Shown: positions 17,839-27,624 of the stretch, one piece after another
How the letters are laid out: the number at the start of each line of letters is the position of its first letter
Position numbering within the stretch: position 1 is the first letter of the stretch
Source: Paenibacillus tritici
GTDB lineage: Bacteria > Bacillota > Bacilli > Paenibacillales > Paenibacillaceae
DNA: 64,000 bases
NCBI RefSeq assembly: GCF_013204885.1
Contig: NZ_JABMKX010000004.1
Coordinates: 248,001 to 312,000 of the forward strand
Reading direction: 5' to 3'
Translations under genes and position numbers: made by a program
Notes under the pieces: generated by a model
Told to the model about the DNA's origin: nothing
Databases searched by the model: none
The model's input: only the letters and a program-made list of their open reading frames with translations

Positions 17839-19384
17839 GGTCGTTATCGTGGACGATGAGCCCAAACTCAGGCAAGGACTGCAGACGCTAATTCCATGGG
17901 GAAGCCTGGGTTATACCGTTGTGGCTGCCGCAGGCAATGGCAGAGAAGCCTTAAAGATCATTGAGGAGGAAGCTCCGGAAGTCGTTGTAGCAGATATCCG
18001 GATGCCCGTTATGGATGGCTTGCAGCTCATTGAGCAGGTAAGAGCGGCTGGTCATAACACGCAATTTATTATTTTGAGCGGATATGCGGATTTTGAGTAT
18101 GCCAAGCAAGCGATCCGTTACGGTGTGGCCGGATACCTGCTTAAACCGGTGAATATCGGTGAAATGTCAGCTACTTTACAGCTTGTGAGGGAACGGATTG
18201 AAGAGGAAGAACGTAAGCGGACAAGCCCTCAGACAGAGACGCTGGACCGGGACTTATACCTGCATCGTCTGCTGGTCCCTCAGGAGAAGCCGGGAGAATC
18301 GATAAGGCTTGGTGCCGGCATAGGACAACCTGATTGGTTATGGAGCGGCAGCTACGAAGTCGTGGTAATTGTTCCGCGTGTTCCGGAAGCGGAACTGCCG
18401 GATGCGCTCAACCGGCTGGCGGCCGGGCTGAAGGCAATGGCAGAGGAGCGGGACCTGGGGGCTGTAACCATCATATCCCCCTATGTGGTGCTTCTGCTCA
18501 ACGCGCCGCTGCGCGGATCGCAGCGGCGTGATAACCTGTACGGCGAGATCCGGAATATTGCCGCCGGAATCCGGTTTATTGCGGCAACCGGGGGGGCTGT
18601 TACCGAAGCCGGACTTATTTGCAATTCATATTCGAAAGCCAGAGAAGCGGCGAAGCTGTCTTTTTTCAGTGATAGAGATCGTCTGCTGGAGCCGGATTAT
18701 CCTCCTGTCTGCCCGCCGGTACCTGCCGGTTTGACAGAAGACAACAATGAAGAGTATATGAGGGATTTAATCCTCCGCCTGTATTACTGCCTGGATGTAG
18801 GGAATAAGGCGATGGTAGCGCAGCTGCTGAATGAGGCGGCAGCGATGTATTGCGGGCAGCGGCAAGATGAGAATCACGTTAAACAAGCCTTCTTTTTTCT
18901 TTGCAATGGAATCATTCATAAGCTTGCCGCCGCCTCCCGTTTAGAAGGGAAAGAGACGGAGAAGGTCTCGCATTTCTTGAACGGAATCTATCAGCATGAC
19001 CGGTTACAGCAGCTAATAGAGGATATCCGCCGCTTTCTTCTGGATTTTGTGGAAGAATCTGATACACAGGGCAAAGAGCATGAATTCAAGCGGATGATCG
19101 ACTTTATTCATAAGCATTATGCGGAAGACTTGAAATTATCAACATTGGCCGGGCTGCTGAACTATAGTACCCCTTATTTGGGTCAGTTGTTCAGAATGAA
19201 GACCGGAGAGTATTTTAACACCTACCTGGACAAGGTCCGTATCCAGAGAGCCAAGGAACTGCTGGCCCAAGGAATGAAAGTGTATGAAGTGGCAGAGCAG
19301 GTGGGTTACACGAGCGTAAATTACTTTTTCAGCAAATTTAAAAAGTATGAAGGCCGGTCGCCGTCGGATTATAAGAATCCATAA
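17831..19384 (+). CDS. Response regulator with AraC output domain, YesN type
   Basis: A 517-residue regulator. I place the start at the TTG at 17831, 8 nt after GGAGG (17818-17822), so the gene overlaps the kinase by 8 bp. The receiver domain (about 1-125) has phosphoacceptor Asp55 in VADIRMPVMDG and Lys in LLKPVN. A long middle region is followed by a C-terminal AraC helix-turn-helix pair (LSTLAGLLNYSTPYLGQLFR, VAEQVGYTSVNYFFSKFKKY). It probably activates the sugar transporter and mannanase genes immediately downstream. Confidence 0.92.
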   Translation: MIKVVIVDDEPKLRQGLQTLIPWGSLGYTVVAAAGNGREALKIIEEEAPEVVVADIRMPVMDGLQLIEQVRAAGHNTQFIILSGYADFEYAKQAIRYGVAGYLLKPVNIGEMSATLQLVRERIEEEERKRTSPQTETLDRDLYLHRLLVPQEKPGESIRLGAGIGQPDWLWSGSYEVVVIVPRVPEAELPDALNRLAAGLKAMAEERDLGAVTIISPYVVLLLNAPLRGSQRRDNLYGEIRNIAAGIRFIAATGGAVTEAGLICNSYSKAREAAKLSFFSDRDRLLEPDYPPVCPPVPAGLTEDNNEEYMRDLILRLYYCLDVGNKAMVAQLLNEAAAMYCGQRQDENHVKQAFFFLCNGIIHKLAAASRLEGKETEKVSHFLNGIYQHDRLQQLIEDIRRFLLDFVEESDTQGKEHEFKRMIDFIHKHYAEDLKLSTLAGLLNYSTPYLGQLFRMKTGEYFNTYLDKVRIQRAKELLAQGMKVYEVAEQVGYTSVNYFFSKFKKYEGRSPSDYKNP

Positions 19385-19423
19385 TTTCTAGATGATTTTT
19401 CCCGAAATCATTGGTATAGGAAG

Positions 19424-19462
19424 CCCCTCTTCTCTAATTTATGATAGTTATGGAGAGAGGGG
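19424..19462 (+). promoter_or_regulatory. Hairpin upstream of the permease ribosome binding site
   Basis: CCCCTCTTCTC (19424-19434) can pair with GAGAGAGGGG (19453-19462), whose 3' end overlaps the purine-rich ribosome binding region of the permease gene starting at 19470. No T tract follows, so it looks more like an RNA processing or translation-modulating element than a terminator. Inference only. Confidence 0.35.
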
Positions 19463-19469
19463 AGGAAGT

Positions 19470-20426
19470 ATGAAAACGATAACGTTGAATACGGAAAACG
19501 TATACACAAAAAGAAAAAAGAGCGTTTGGAGGGAGTTAGGAAATCAGAAGTATCTTTACTACATGTCAGTACCCTTTGTACTTTGGGTGTTTGTCTTCCA
19601 GTACTTGCCTTTGTGGGGCTGGACGATGGCCTTCCAGAAATATAGACCCGGAGTGAGTTTTTTTGAACAAAAGTGGGTGGGCTTTGATCACTTTCATACC
19701 TTGTTCAAGGATGACCATTTCTATCAGGTGCTGCGCAACACGCTGGCTATGAGCTTTATGGGGCTGATTGCCGGTTTTATCGTGCCGGTCGTTTTTGCAC
19801 TGCTCCTCAATGAGGTTCGTGTTCAGGCAATGAAGAGGTTCGTCCAGACCGTGTCCTATCTTCCGCATTTTGTCTCCTGGGTAGTTGCTGCAGGGATCGT
19901 TACCAAAATGCTATCCACGGACGGCGGAATTGTAAACGATATCCTTCTCGGCCTGAACCTTATTGATCAACCGATTCAGTTTATGGCACAGGGGAACTTA
20001 TTCTGGGGAATCGTGACCGGTTCAGATATATGGAAGGAAACAGGGTGGAACGCCATTATATACCTTGCCGCCATTTCCGGGATTGGCCCGGAATTATACG
20101 AAGCGGCCAGGGTGGACGGAGCGAGCCGTCTGCGGCAAATGTGGCATATTACGCTGCCTGGCATCCGGCCGACCATCATCGTTCTTTTAATTATGTCGAT
20201 TGGCCATTTACTGGGTACAGGGTTTGAGAAGCAATTTCTGCTGGGGAATCACCTGGTCATTGATTACTCTGAAGTGCTGGATTTGTATGCGCTTAATTAT
20301 GGTTTGGCTATGGGCAGATACTCCTTCGGAACGGCAATCAACATTTTCAACTCGGTGATCAGCCTGCTTCTATTGTTTGCTGCCAATGGTATATTCAAGC
20401 GGTTTACTAACGAAAGCATCATGTAG
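19470..20426 (+). CDS. Sugar ABC transporter permease, LplB type
   Basis: A 318-residue CUT1 permease. The ATG at 19470 follows GGGGAGGAAG, whereas the open frame upstream of it carries no site. Six membrane segments are visible, with the EAA loop YEAARVDGASRLRQ...ITLPGIRP. Together with the YtcP-type permease and the binding lipoprotein it makes an importer, which the neighbouring mannanases and alpha-galactosidase suggest is for (galacto)manno-oligosaccharides. The ATPase is not in the window. Confidence 0.93.
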   Translation: MKTITLNTENVYTKRKKSVWRELGNQKYLYYMSVPFVLWVFVFQYLPLWGWTMAFQKYRPGVSFFEQKWVGFDHFHTLFKDDHFYQVLRNTLAMSFMGLIAGFIVPVVFALLLNEVRVQAMKRFVQTVSYLPHFVSWVVAAGIVTKMLSTDGGIVNDILLGLNLIDQPIQFMAQGNLFWGIVTGSDIWKETGWNAIIYLAAISGIGPELYEAARVDGASRLRQMWHITLPGIRPTIIVLLIMSIGHLLGTGFEKQFLLGNHLVIDYSEVLDLYALNYGLAMGRYSFGTAINIFNSVISLLLLFAANGIFKRFTNESIM

Positions 20427-20452
20427 ATAGAGAGAGAGAGGAGGGGTTCCAC

Positions 20453-21349
20453 ATCAACCACCGTTCGAAATCAACACAGGACCGGATACTGGCATTCGTA
20501 GTTTATCTGTCCATGATTGTGGTAACCGTATTGACGATATATCCGTTCTTGAACGTACTGGCGATTTCGCTTAACAATTCAGTAGATACCGTCCGGGGCG
20601 GGATTACCATCTGGCCGCGGGAGTTCACGCTGGATAACTATAGCCTGATTTTCACTTATGGAAGCTTAATAACCGGATTTAAAATATCGGTACTGCGGAC
20701 GCTTATCGGTACTATAGCAGGTCTGATCAGCGGTTCAATGCTTGCTTACACTCTTGCTCGCAGTGACTTTCAGGCGAGGAGATTTATATCCATCTTTCTG
20801 GCGGTTACCATGTACATCTCCGGCGGTCTGATTCCGGGATTCATATTGATGAGAGATTTGAACCTGATCGGTACCTTTGCGGTGTACATTCTGCCGGGAC
20901 TTGTAAGCGCCTTTAATGTCTTCGTGATCCGCTCCTTCATTGATGGACTGCCGTATGCGCTGCAGGAGTCAGCGAAGCTGGACGGAGCCAACGACTTTAC
21001 GATTTACTGGCGTGTAATACTGCCGCTGTGTAAGCCGGCCTTAGCTACCGTAGCCCTTTTCCTCGCGGTAGGACAATGGAACTCCTGGTTCGATACGTAT
21101 CTGTTCAACGGGTCAGACGAAGCTTTGACCACGCTGCAGTATGAGTTAATGAAAATTCTGCAAAGCACAACGACAAGTGCAACGAATTCCCAGGACGCGG
21201 CGAATATGGCTGAGCGAATGTCACAAATCTCACCGGAATCGGTCAAAATGGCAATCACGATTGTCGTCACTGTGCCTATTCTTATCGTCTATCCCTTCCT
21301 GCAAAAGTATTTTGTCAAAGGCATGACGCTTGGAGCTGTTAAGAGTTAG
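20453..21349 (+). CDS. Carbohydrate ABC permease, YtcP type, with unusual start
   Basis: A permease of the AraQ/YtcP group with the EAA loop ESAKLDGANDFT...ILPLCKP and C-terminus KYFVKGMTLGAVKS. The first ATG in frame (20513) has no ribosome binding site and would cut into the first membrane helix. A strong site, GAGGAGGGG (20438-20446), instead lies 6 nt before an in-frame ATC at 20453. From there the protein has the expected cytoplasmic start (residues after it read NHRSKSTQDRILAF), giving about 298 residues. So either ATC is used as a start, or one base is misread and it is ATG. Confidence 0.85.
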   Translation: MNHRSKSTQDRILAFVVYLSMIVVTVLTIYPFLNVLAISLNNSVDTVRGGITIWPREFTLDNYSLIFTYGSLITGFKISVLRTLIGTIAGLISGSMLAYTLARSDFQARRFISIFLAVTMYISGGLIPGFILMRDLNLIGTFAVYILPGLVSAFNVFVIRSFIDGLPYALQESAKLDGANDFTIYWRVILPLCKPALATVALFLAVGQWNSWFDTYLFNGSDEALTTLQYELMKILQSTTTSATNSQDAANMAERMSQISPESVKMAITIVVTVPILIVYPFLQKYFVKGMTLGAVKS

Positions 21350-21398
21350 ACCGTTCTTGTTCAAATAGCATTTATCCATTATCTAGGGGGTTAGCTTC

Positions 21399-23102
21399 AT
21401 GAAGCCAGATAAAAAAGGAATGATACTGTCTTCCGTGCTTGCACTGACTTTAGCGACCACGCTTGCCGGTTGCGGAGGGAATAACGGCTCCAGTGCCGGA
21501 GAGGACAGTAACAAGGAAGGTGCTTCCGGTTCGGATGTAAAGCCGGTCACGCTCTCCTATTTCTCCGAGGACAGCAGTACCAATTGGAATAACATGCAGG
21601 ATGAAGTAGGTAAGGTGATTGCCGAAAAAACCGGTGTGACCCTGGATGCCGAGTTTGCAGTGGGTGATCCGGTTCAAAAGATGTCACTGATTGCGGCCAC
21701 AGGCAATTATCCTGATTTGATCGCCGCAAAGGCGGATGTCGGCAAGCTTGTTGACGCCGGAGCGGTACTCGATTTAACGGAATTGATCGACAAGCATGCC
21801 CCTAATATCAAAAAAATGCTCGGTGATAAGCTTGTCCGGACCAAGTACAGCTTGGATGACCAGGCTATCTATGCGATTCCAACCTGGTCCTCCGTAGATG
21901 AGAGAAAGTTTAAAGCCGACGGAGGCTTTGAGCTGCAGCACCGTGTTGTCAAAGAAGCCGGTTATCCGGAAATACGCACAGTAAAGGATTTTGAAAAGGT
22001 CATCCAGGAGTATATCACCAAGCATCCGAAGGACGAAAACGGAAATAAAAATATCGGTCTTTCCCTGAACGGAGACGACTGGCATATGTACCAAGTCACC
22101 AATTCGGGATTTCAGACGACCGGAGGGCCGGATGACGGGGAATATTTCATTGATCAGGAAACCCATCAGGCAACATATCATTTCCGCCGTCCGGAAGAAA
22201 AAGAGTATTTCCGCTGGCTGAATCACATGAACGATATCGGTCTGCTTGATCCGGAGAGCTTCGTGCAGAAGACGGACCAGTTCAAGGCGAAGGTCGCCTC
22301 CGGCCGGGTTCTGGGTCTGGCTGATCCGGAATGGGATTATGGAGATGCCCAGAATGCGCTAAAGGCTGCCGGAAAATTGGATCAGACCTACGGGCATTAT
22401 CCGGTCACGATGAGTGAGAAATACAAGGACACCAGCTTCTGGCCGGCCGGCTTTGACGGAGGTTATGGTATTTCAATCTCAAGCAAATGCAAGGACCCGG
22501 TGCGTGCGATTCAGTTCCTCGATTACCTTGCCTCGGAAGAAGGGCAAATCCTGAACAACTGGGGAATAGAAGGGAAACATTACAGTGTTGAAAATGGTAA
22601 ACGGAAGGTTATTCCGGCTGTACAGGAACGCATGGATAAGGACAACGCAGCCTTCCAAAAAGAATCCGGTGTCGGGCTCTACTGGAATCTGATGGTCCAT
22701 TACGGAGACGGTATTAAAGATTCAACCGGAAATTACTTTACCCGCAGTTATCCGGAGCAGCTGACCGCAAGTTACAGTGCACCGGAGAAGGAAACGCTGA
22801 AAGCATACGGCGCCGAACATTGGAAGGATCTTTTCCCGTCAGAAGATGAATTTAAGCCCAGAGCTTATGGTGCGGCTTACACGATGTCACTCGCCAGCGA
22901 CGATCCTGCTGTGATCCTGGGAGCCAAGATGAAGGACATCACCTGGAAGAGAATCCCTGAAGCCATTATGTCCAAGCCGGGAGAGTTCGATCGAATCTGG
23001 GATGCCTATATGGCAGATCTGGATAAGGCCGGAGTGAAGGAAATGGAAGAAGCGTATACCCTGCATATTCAGAACCGCATCAAGCTGTGGTCCACTAAGT
23101 AA
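21399..23102 (+). CDS. Extracellular sugar-binding lipoprotein, LplA/YtcQ type
   Basis: A 567-residue solute-binding protein. The ATG at 21399 follows TAGGGGG. A lipoprotein signal peptide ends in LAGC with Cys at about 25, then a Ser/Gly/Asp-rich linker. The mature protein captures oligosaccharides outside the membrane and delivers them to the two permeases encoded just upstream (49-bp gap). The length matches the large LplA-type binding proteins. Terminator-like DNA follows. Confidence 0.92.
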   Translation: MKPDKKGMILSSVLALTLATTLAGCGGNNGSSAGEDSNKEGASGSDVKPVTLSYFSEDSSTNWNNMQDEVGKVIAEKTGVTLDAEFAVGDPVQKMSLIAATGNYPDLIAAKADVGKLVDAGAVLDLTELIDKHAPNIKKMLGDKLVRTKYSLDDQAIYAIPTWSSVDERKFKADGGFELQHRVVKEAGYPEIRTVKDFEKVIQEYITKHPKDENGNKNIGLSLNGDDWHMYQVTNSGFQTTGGPDDGEYFIDQETHQATYHFRRPEEKEYFRWLNHMNDIGLLDPESFVQKTDQFKAKVASGRVLGLADPEWDYGDAQNALKAAGKLDQTYGHYPVTMSEKYKDTSFWPAGFDGGYGISISSKCKDPVRAIQFLDYLASEEGQILNNWGIEGKHYSVENGKRKVIPAVQERMDKDNAAFQKESGVGLYWNLMVHYGDGIKDSTGNYFTRSYPEQLTASYSAPEKETLKAYGAEHWKDLFPSEDEFKPRAYGAAYTMSLASDDPAVILGAKMKDITWKRIPEAIMSKPGEFDRIWDAYMADLDKAGVKEMEEAYTLHIQNRIKLWSTK

Positions 23103-23114
23103 AATTGTTGATCA

Positions 23115-23164
23115 AGCGGGCTTGTTTCCAGCATGACAGGAGGGGAACGAGCCCGCTGTTCTAT
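23115..23164 (+). terminator. Terminator after the binding-protein gene
   Basis: AGCGGGCT (23115-23122) pairs with AGCCCGCT (23150-23157), extended by GTT/AAC, with a long loop and a following TGTTCT tract. It ends or weakens the transporter transcript before the secreted mannanase gene. Confidence 0.65.
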
Positions 23165-23211
23165 AGAGAGAAGCTCATTAGACACAAACGAGTGAGAGAG
23201 CACAATATTAA

Positions 23212-23225
23212 TGTAAGCGGTTAAT
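23212..23225 (+). promoter_or_regulatory. Weak cre-like site before the secreted mannanase
   Basis: TGTAAGCGGTTAAT matches 11 of 14 positions of the cre consensus, the conserved TGTAAGCG half being intact. It lies about 50 bp upstream of the mannanase start. The second half is poor, so this is a low-confidence call. Confidence 0.3.
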
Positions 23226-23272
23226 AATGTGGAAAAACCGTGCTGCAATTTAATTTGCCGGGAGGAAAGCTG

Positions 23273-26200
23273 ATGCGGTTATACATCAAAAGAAAGCTAG
23301 TAGGCTCGCTGTGTTTAATGATCCTTTTTACTTTACTGACCAACCTGGGTGAGGGTGATTCAAAGGCTGCTGCCTTCACGAATAATGAGCAGCCGAGCGT
23401 CATCCAAGCCACTTATGCGGATGCAGTGTTGAACGGTTATGGCATCGAGAAACGCGGTCCCGTCTATGAGGATCATGACCAGCTCTACGACGGTGACGGC
23501 TATATTTCCTTCTTTTTCGCGGAAAATGCTTCTTCACCGGAAGAGGCCGGTAATGCAACCTTTAAGGTGAATGCTCCAGAGGCCGGATTATATAAGCTAA
23601 GCATAGGCTACTATATCCCCGAAGGCTACGGCGGAAAAGCAACCGGGATACAGGTTAACGGGACTGGTGCTGGAGAACTTATGCTGGATGCGCCTGCGGC
23701 AGGCACCGTCCGGGCCGAGAAAATGGTCAGCAAAGTACTGCTTAACGCTGGAGAAAATACAATTAAGATTACCCGGGGCTGGGGCTATTACGGGATCGAG
23801 TTCATCCTGCTTGAACCGGCCAATGCCCAGGCGGCTGGAAACCTGCTTGAGGCAGAGGAAGGTATGATGAGCGGCAGCGTCTCGATAGGGGCTGACGGGT
23901 CCGGATATTCGGGAGACGGATACGCCGCCTTTCAGCAATCCGGATCACTGACCCTGAATTATAAAGCTCCTGCTGCCGGAATGTTCGATATTCTCATAAG
24001 GTATAGCTCGCCAAATGGCGAGAAGAAGACCAGTATCGTGTTGAACGGGAACACCACTGAAATTACTCTGCCGGAGACGGCCGGTTATAAGGAGATTCCT
24101 GCCGGAAAAGCATGGCTCAAGGAAGGCGATAACGTCATTGAATTCCTGGCTAACTGGGGTTGGTACAATATCGACTACGTTAAGCTGACGGCTGCGGCTG
24201 CGCCGGAGCGGCCCGTTGTGTCAACAACCCTGATTAATCCGGATGCAAGTCCCGAAGCCCGGTCGTTAATGAACTTTCTGGATCGCCAGTATGGCCGGAA
24301 ATTGATTTCGGGTCAGCAAACGCTGGAGGATGCTGAGTGGATCTTCCGGCAAACCGGGAAATATCCGGCGATACTCGCCACCGATGTAATGGACTACTCC
24401 CCCTCGCGTGTCGAGAAGGGGGCTACTTCAACCGAAATTGAGAAAATCATCGCTTGGCACAAGCGCGGCGGAATTATATCGCTGTGCTGGCACTGGAACG
24501 CGCCCAAGGGAATTGGCGGGGAAGAGCCAGGTCATGAATGGTATAAAGGATTCTATACGGACTATACGACCTTTGATGTAGAGTATGCGCTCAACCATCC
24601 GGATTCCGAGGATTATCAGTTGCTTCTCCGTGATATGGATGCCATTGCGTTCCAGCTGAAACGGCTGCAGGATGCAGGAGTACCGGTGTTGTGGCGGCCG
24701 CTTCATGAGGCGGAGGGCGGCTGGTTCTGGTGGGGGGCCAAGGGGCCGGAACCGGCAAAACAGCTATGGAGACTGATGTATGACCGGCTGACTAACCATC
24801 ACCATCTGAATAACCTCATTTGGGTGTGGAACTCCGAGAAGCCGGAGTGGTATCCGGGAGATGATATCGTGGACATTGCCAGTATTGATATATATAACCC
24901 GGCAGGGGACTACAATCCCAGCATCGCAAAGTACGAAAGTCTGGTTTCACTGGTGAACGGCAGAAAGGTCATCGGACTGGCAGAAAACGGGCCGATCCCT
25001 GATCCGGAAATGCTGCAGGCTTATAGTGCACACTGGAGCTTCTTCACTACCTGGACCGGCAGCTTTATTAAGGATGGAATTACAAATTCACCGGAGCATT
25101 TGAAAAAGGTGTATGAGCACGACAATGTGGTCACCCTTGACGAGCTTCCGCCTGATCTGTATTCCTCACAAAAACACGAGCCGGAGAAGGAAGAGCTCCC
25201 GGACTGGAAAGCGATAAATCATTCAGGAAGCACCGTGGATAAGGGGAAGGCGGACCCTTCCAAAACGCAGGTTATCCAGGTCGACGGGGCAGCGCTGATT
25301 GCCTCACTTAGACAACAGATGAACAAGCCTGCAGAGTCGCAGCTCTTCGTGATTCAGGCAGATAAAAGTGAGGCGGCAGAGTTCAGGTTCCCGGCATCGG
25401 CACTCGTACAAGCAGCCGCCATCACGCCGGATGCGGCAATCCTGATCGAGTGGGACACGGCTTCCTACCGTTTCCCGGTTGCCCTGATCAATGCCGCTGA
25501 GGCTGCAGAACATCTGGGAGCCCAGACTGCTGATGTGCAGATCTCGCTTCAGATGAGGAAGCTGGGCAGCAGGCAAGCCGAAGAGATCAGTATGCGGGCT
25601 AAGGATAAGGGAGTCCGGTTGGACTCTGAGATGTTTGAATTGAAAGTCCTTGCGTATGCTGGAGAACAATCATTCGAGCTTAATCATTTCGGCAGCCGGT
25701 ATATATCCCATACGTTCACAATTCCCCAATCTGCCGGGAACGGGTTAACAGCAGTAGGGATTGATCCCGCCACAGGAGAGCTGTCCTTTGTGCCCGCTGT
25801 AACCCAGTCAGCGAATGGCGCCACGGTTATAACAATTAAACGTAACGGCGGCGGTATTTATACGACAGGCCAACCGGACCGGATGTTTGACGATCTCCGT
25901 GGTCACTGGGCCAAGGAGGATATCGAATTCATGGCGAACAAGCTGCTTGTCCATGGGATGGACGCCCATCACTTTGCTCCCGACCAGTATATGACACGGG
26001 CTGAGTTTATTATGTTAATGGCAAGAGCTCTGGGTCTCCAGGCTTCCGGGGCAACCGCTCCATTCTCCGATGTTCCGTTAGGCAAGTGGTATACCGGGGC
26101 GATTGCCGGTGCTCATGAGGCAGGGCTGATTACCGGTTATCCGGACGGTACCTTCCGGCCGGATGCTTGGATTACACGCCAGCAAATGACGGATCTGATT

Positions 26201-26359
26201 GACCGCGCTGCGGCAGTTGCAGGGCATACCATGGAACCCGCACAGGCTGCCCCTGGCTTAACCCCTGATCAGCTTGCGGTCCAAGACCGGGTAGACCGTG
26301 CGCAGGCGGTTGTCATGATAAAGCGTCTGCTGATGGACTTAAACTTGATTAATCCTTAA
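23273..26359 (+). CDS. Secreted beta-mannanase, GH26, with CBM and SLH domains
   Basis: A 1028-residue cell-surface endo-beta-1,4-mannanase. The ATG at 23273 follows GGGAGG at 7 nt. The order is signal peptide (about 1-33), two CBM35-like beta-sandwich domains (about 40-180 and 190-305), GH26 barrel (about 315-640) with acid/base Glu479 (RPLHEAEGGWFWWG) and nucleophile Glu571 (GLAENG), a linker region, and C-terminal SLH repeats (about 880-1028). Two SLH repeats are clear (FDDLRGHWAK, FSDVPLGKWY...GYPDGTFRP). The third lacks its first half, keeping only DRAQAVVMIKRLL. It degrades mannan outside the cell; products are imported by the transporter upstream. Confidence 0.93.
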   Translation: MRLYIKRKLVGSLCLMILFTLLTNLGEGDSKAAAFTNNEQPSVIQATYADAVLNGYGIEKRGPVYEDHDQLYDGDGYISFFFAENASSPEEAGNATFKVNAPEAGLYKLSIGYYIPEGYGGKATGIQVNGTGAGELMLDAPAAGTVRAEKMVSKVLLNAGENTIKITRGWGYYGIEFILLEPANAQAAGNLLEAEEGMMSGSVSIGADGSGYSGDGYAAFQQSGSLTLNYKAPAAGMFDILIRYSSPNGEKKTSIVLNGNTTEITLPETAGYKEIPAGKAWLKEGDNVIEFLANWGWYNIDYVKLTAAAAPERPVVSTTLINPDASPEARSLMNFLDRQYGRKLISGQQTLEDAEWIFRQTGKYPAILATDVMDYSPSRVEKGATSTEIEKIIAWHKRGGIISLCWHWNAPKGIGGEEPGHEWYKGFYTDYTTFDVEYALNHPDSEDYQLLLRDMDAIAFQLKRLQDAGVPVLWRPLHEAEGGWFWWGAKGPEPAKQLWRLMYDRLTNHHHLNNLIWVWNSEKPEWYPGDDIVDIASIDIYNPAGDYNPSIAKYESLVSLVNGRKVIGLAENGPIPDPEMLQAYSAHWSFFTTWTGSFIKDGITNSPEHLKKVYEHDNVVTLDELPPDLYSSQKHEPEKEELPDWKAINHSGSTVDKGKADPSKTQVIQVDGAALIASLRQQMNKPAESQLFVIQADKSEAAEFRFPASALVQAAAITPDAAILIEWDTASYRFPVALINAAEAAEHLGAQTADVQISLQMRKLGSRQAEEISMRAKDKGVRLDSEMFELKVLAYAGEQSFELNHFGSRYISHTFTIPQSAGNGLTAVGIDPATGELSFVPAVTQSANGATVITIKRNGGGIYTTGQPDRMFDDLRGHWAKEDIEFMANKLLVHGMDAHHFAPDQYMTRAEFIMLMARALGLQASGATAPFSDVPLGKWYTGAIAGAHEAGLITGYPDGTFRPDAWITRQQMTDLIDRAAAVAGHTMEPAQAAPGLTPDQLAVQDRVDRAQAVVMIKRLLMDLNLINP

Positions 26360-26399
26360 TTAATCGGGATTGAATACAATAATGAATGGAGTCTGGACA

Positions 26400-27374
26400 A
26401 TGAATGATAGGATTCATGCAGCACCTTGCAATCCAAATGCAACTCAGGAAGTAAAAAACGTATTGCGCTATTTAAGCGAACTATCCGGCAAGGGGATTAT
26501 TACGGGACAGCATACTCAGACTACCGTACAGAAAGAGCTGAGGTATATTGAAGAGGTAACCGGAAAACTGCCGGCTCTCTGCGGATTTGAATTGCTTGCA
26601 TACTCCCCTAATATTAACTATGAGGATGCCAGCGAAGATTGCCTGATTGAGGTAGAGGAAAATAAAAATACGCTGGCTCAGGCCTGGGACTGGGTTTTGA
26701 ATAAACATGGACTTCTTACCTTTACCTGGCACTGGTTCTCACCCTTCGGCAGCCGGGATAAAGGATTCTACACCGAACACACCACATTTGACGCCTCCCG
26801 GGCAGTGACTGAAGGAACAGAAGAACATACAATGCTAGTGGCTGATATGGATCATATGGCGGAATTGTTAAAGCCGTTCTGTGAGCAACAGATCCCCATT
26901 TTATGGCGCCCTTTTCATGAATCAGAGGGAGAATGGTTCTGGTGGGGCGCCAAAGGCCCCAAAGTTGCCCTACAGTTGTATCGTATGATGTATGAGCGGT
27001 ATACAAATCATCATGGCTTGAACAACCTGATATGGGTGTGGAATTCACCGCTGCCCGAAGGGTATGTAGGCGACGATGTCTGTGATATTATCTCGCTGGA
27101 TACCTATCCGCCCAAGCACACTCACACCGACTTGGCGGACGAGTATCATCGGCTGGTACAGATTACACCGGCGAACAAACTTACCGCGCTTGGAGAGATT
27201 GGTGTTCTCCCGAGCATCCCCCGCCTGTCAGAGACGCATATCCCGTGGGTGTGGTATATGACCTGGTCGGGCGACTTCGGCTCTACCGAAGAATGGACGA
27301 CTAAGGAGGAGCTTCGGCGTGCTTATGAGCATCCCTTCTCGGTTACGTTAGACACGCTGCCGCGGCTGTATTGA
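26400..27374 (+). CDS. Intracellular beta-mannanase/mannosidase, GH26
   Basis: A 324-residue GH26 enzyme with no signal peptide. I place the start at ATG 26400, 8 nt after GGAG; earlier ATG (26382) and TTG (26370) codons are in frame. Acid/base Glu174 lies in RPFHESEGEWFWWG and nucleophile Glu266 in ALGEIG. The catalytic domain is clearly related to that of the secreted neighbour (shared WGAKGP, NLIWVWN) and may have arisen by duplication. It probably cleaves imported manno-oligosaccharides in the cytoplasm. It closes the galactomannan locus and a strong terminator follows. Confidence 0.92.
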   Translation: MNDRIHAAPCNPNATQEVKNVLRYLSELSGKGIITGQHTQTTVQKELRYIEEVTGKLPALCGFELLAYSPNINYEDASEDCLIEVEENKNTLAQAWDWVLNKHGLLTFTWHWFSPFGSRDKGFYTEHTTFDASRAVTEGTEEHTMLVADMDHMAELLKPFCEQQIPILWRPFHESEGEWFWWGAKGPKVALQLYRMMYERYTNHHGLNNLIWVWNSPLPEGYVGDDVCDIISLDTYPPKHTHTDLADEYHRLVQITPANKLTALGEIGVLPSIPRLSETHIPWVWYMTWSGDFGSTEEWTTKEELRRAYEHPFSVTLDTLPRLY

Positions 27375-27440
27375 AGAAAGTTGATGTGAATGAAGGACGC
27401 GAAGTTGGCTACTTTTGAGGTCCGTTGAATAAATTACCTA

Positions 27441-27486
27441 AAATAACCAATTTGAATCGGAAACGATCGTAATTGGTTATTTTTTT
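27441..27486 (+). terminator. Terminator closing the mannan locus
   Basis: AAATAACCAATT (27441-27452) pairs perfectly with AATTGGTTATTT (27471-27482), followed by more T residues to 27486. It lies 66 bp past the GH26 stop. Confidence 0.85.
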
Positions 27487-27624
27487 GACATCATATTGTG
27501 TCCACAACCCTCATGAAGTTCTATCGTGAATTCTATAAAGCTAAGTGGTGAGGGCATACATAAATTAGGAGGTAGAACCGATAAATTGTTAGAAGGATTT
27601 GAGAAGGAATAAGAGGAGTAACTC

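Noticed and set aside
19424..19462. A terminator between the YesN-type regulator and the permease
   Set aside because: No T tract follows the hairpin, and the 3' arm overlaps the ribosome binding region.
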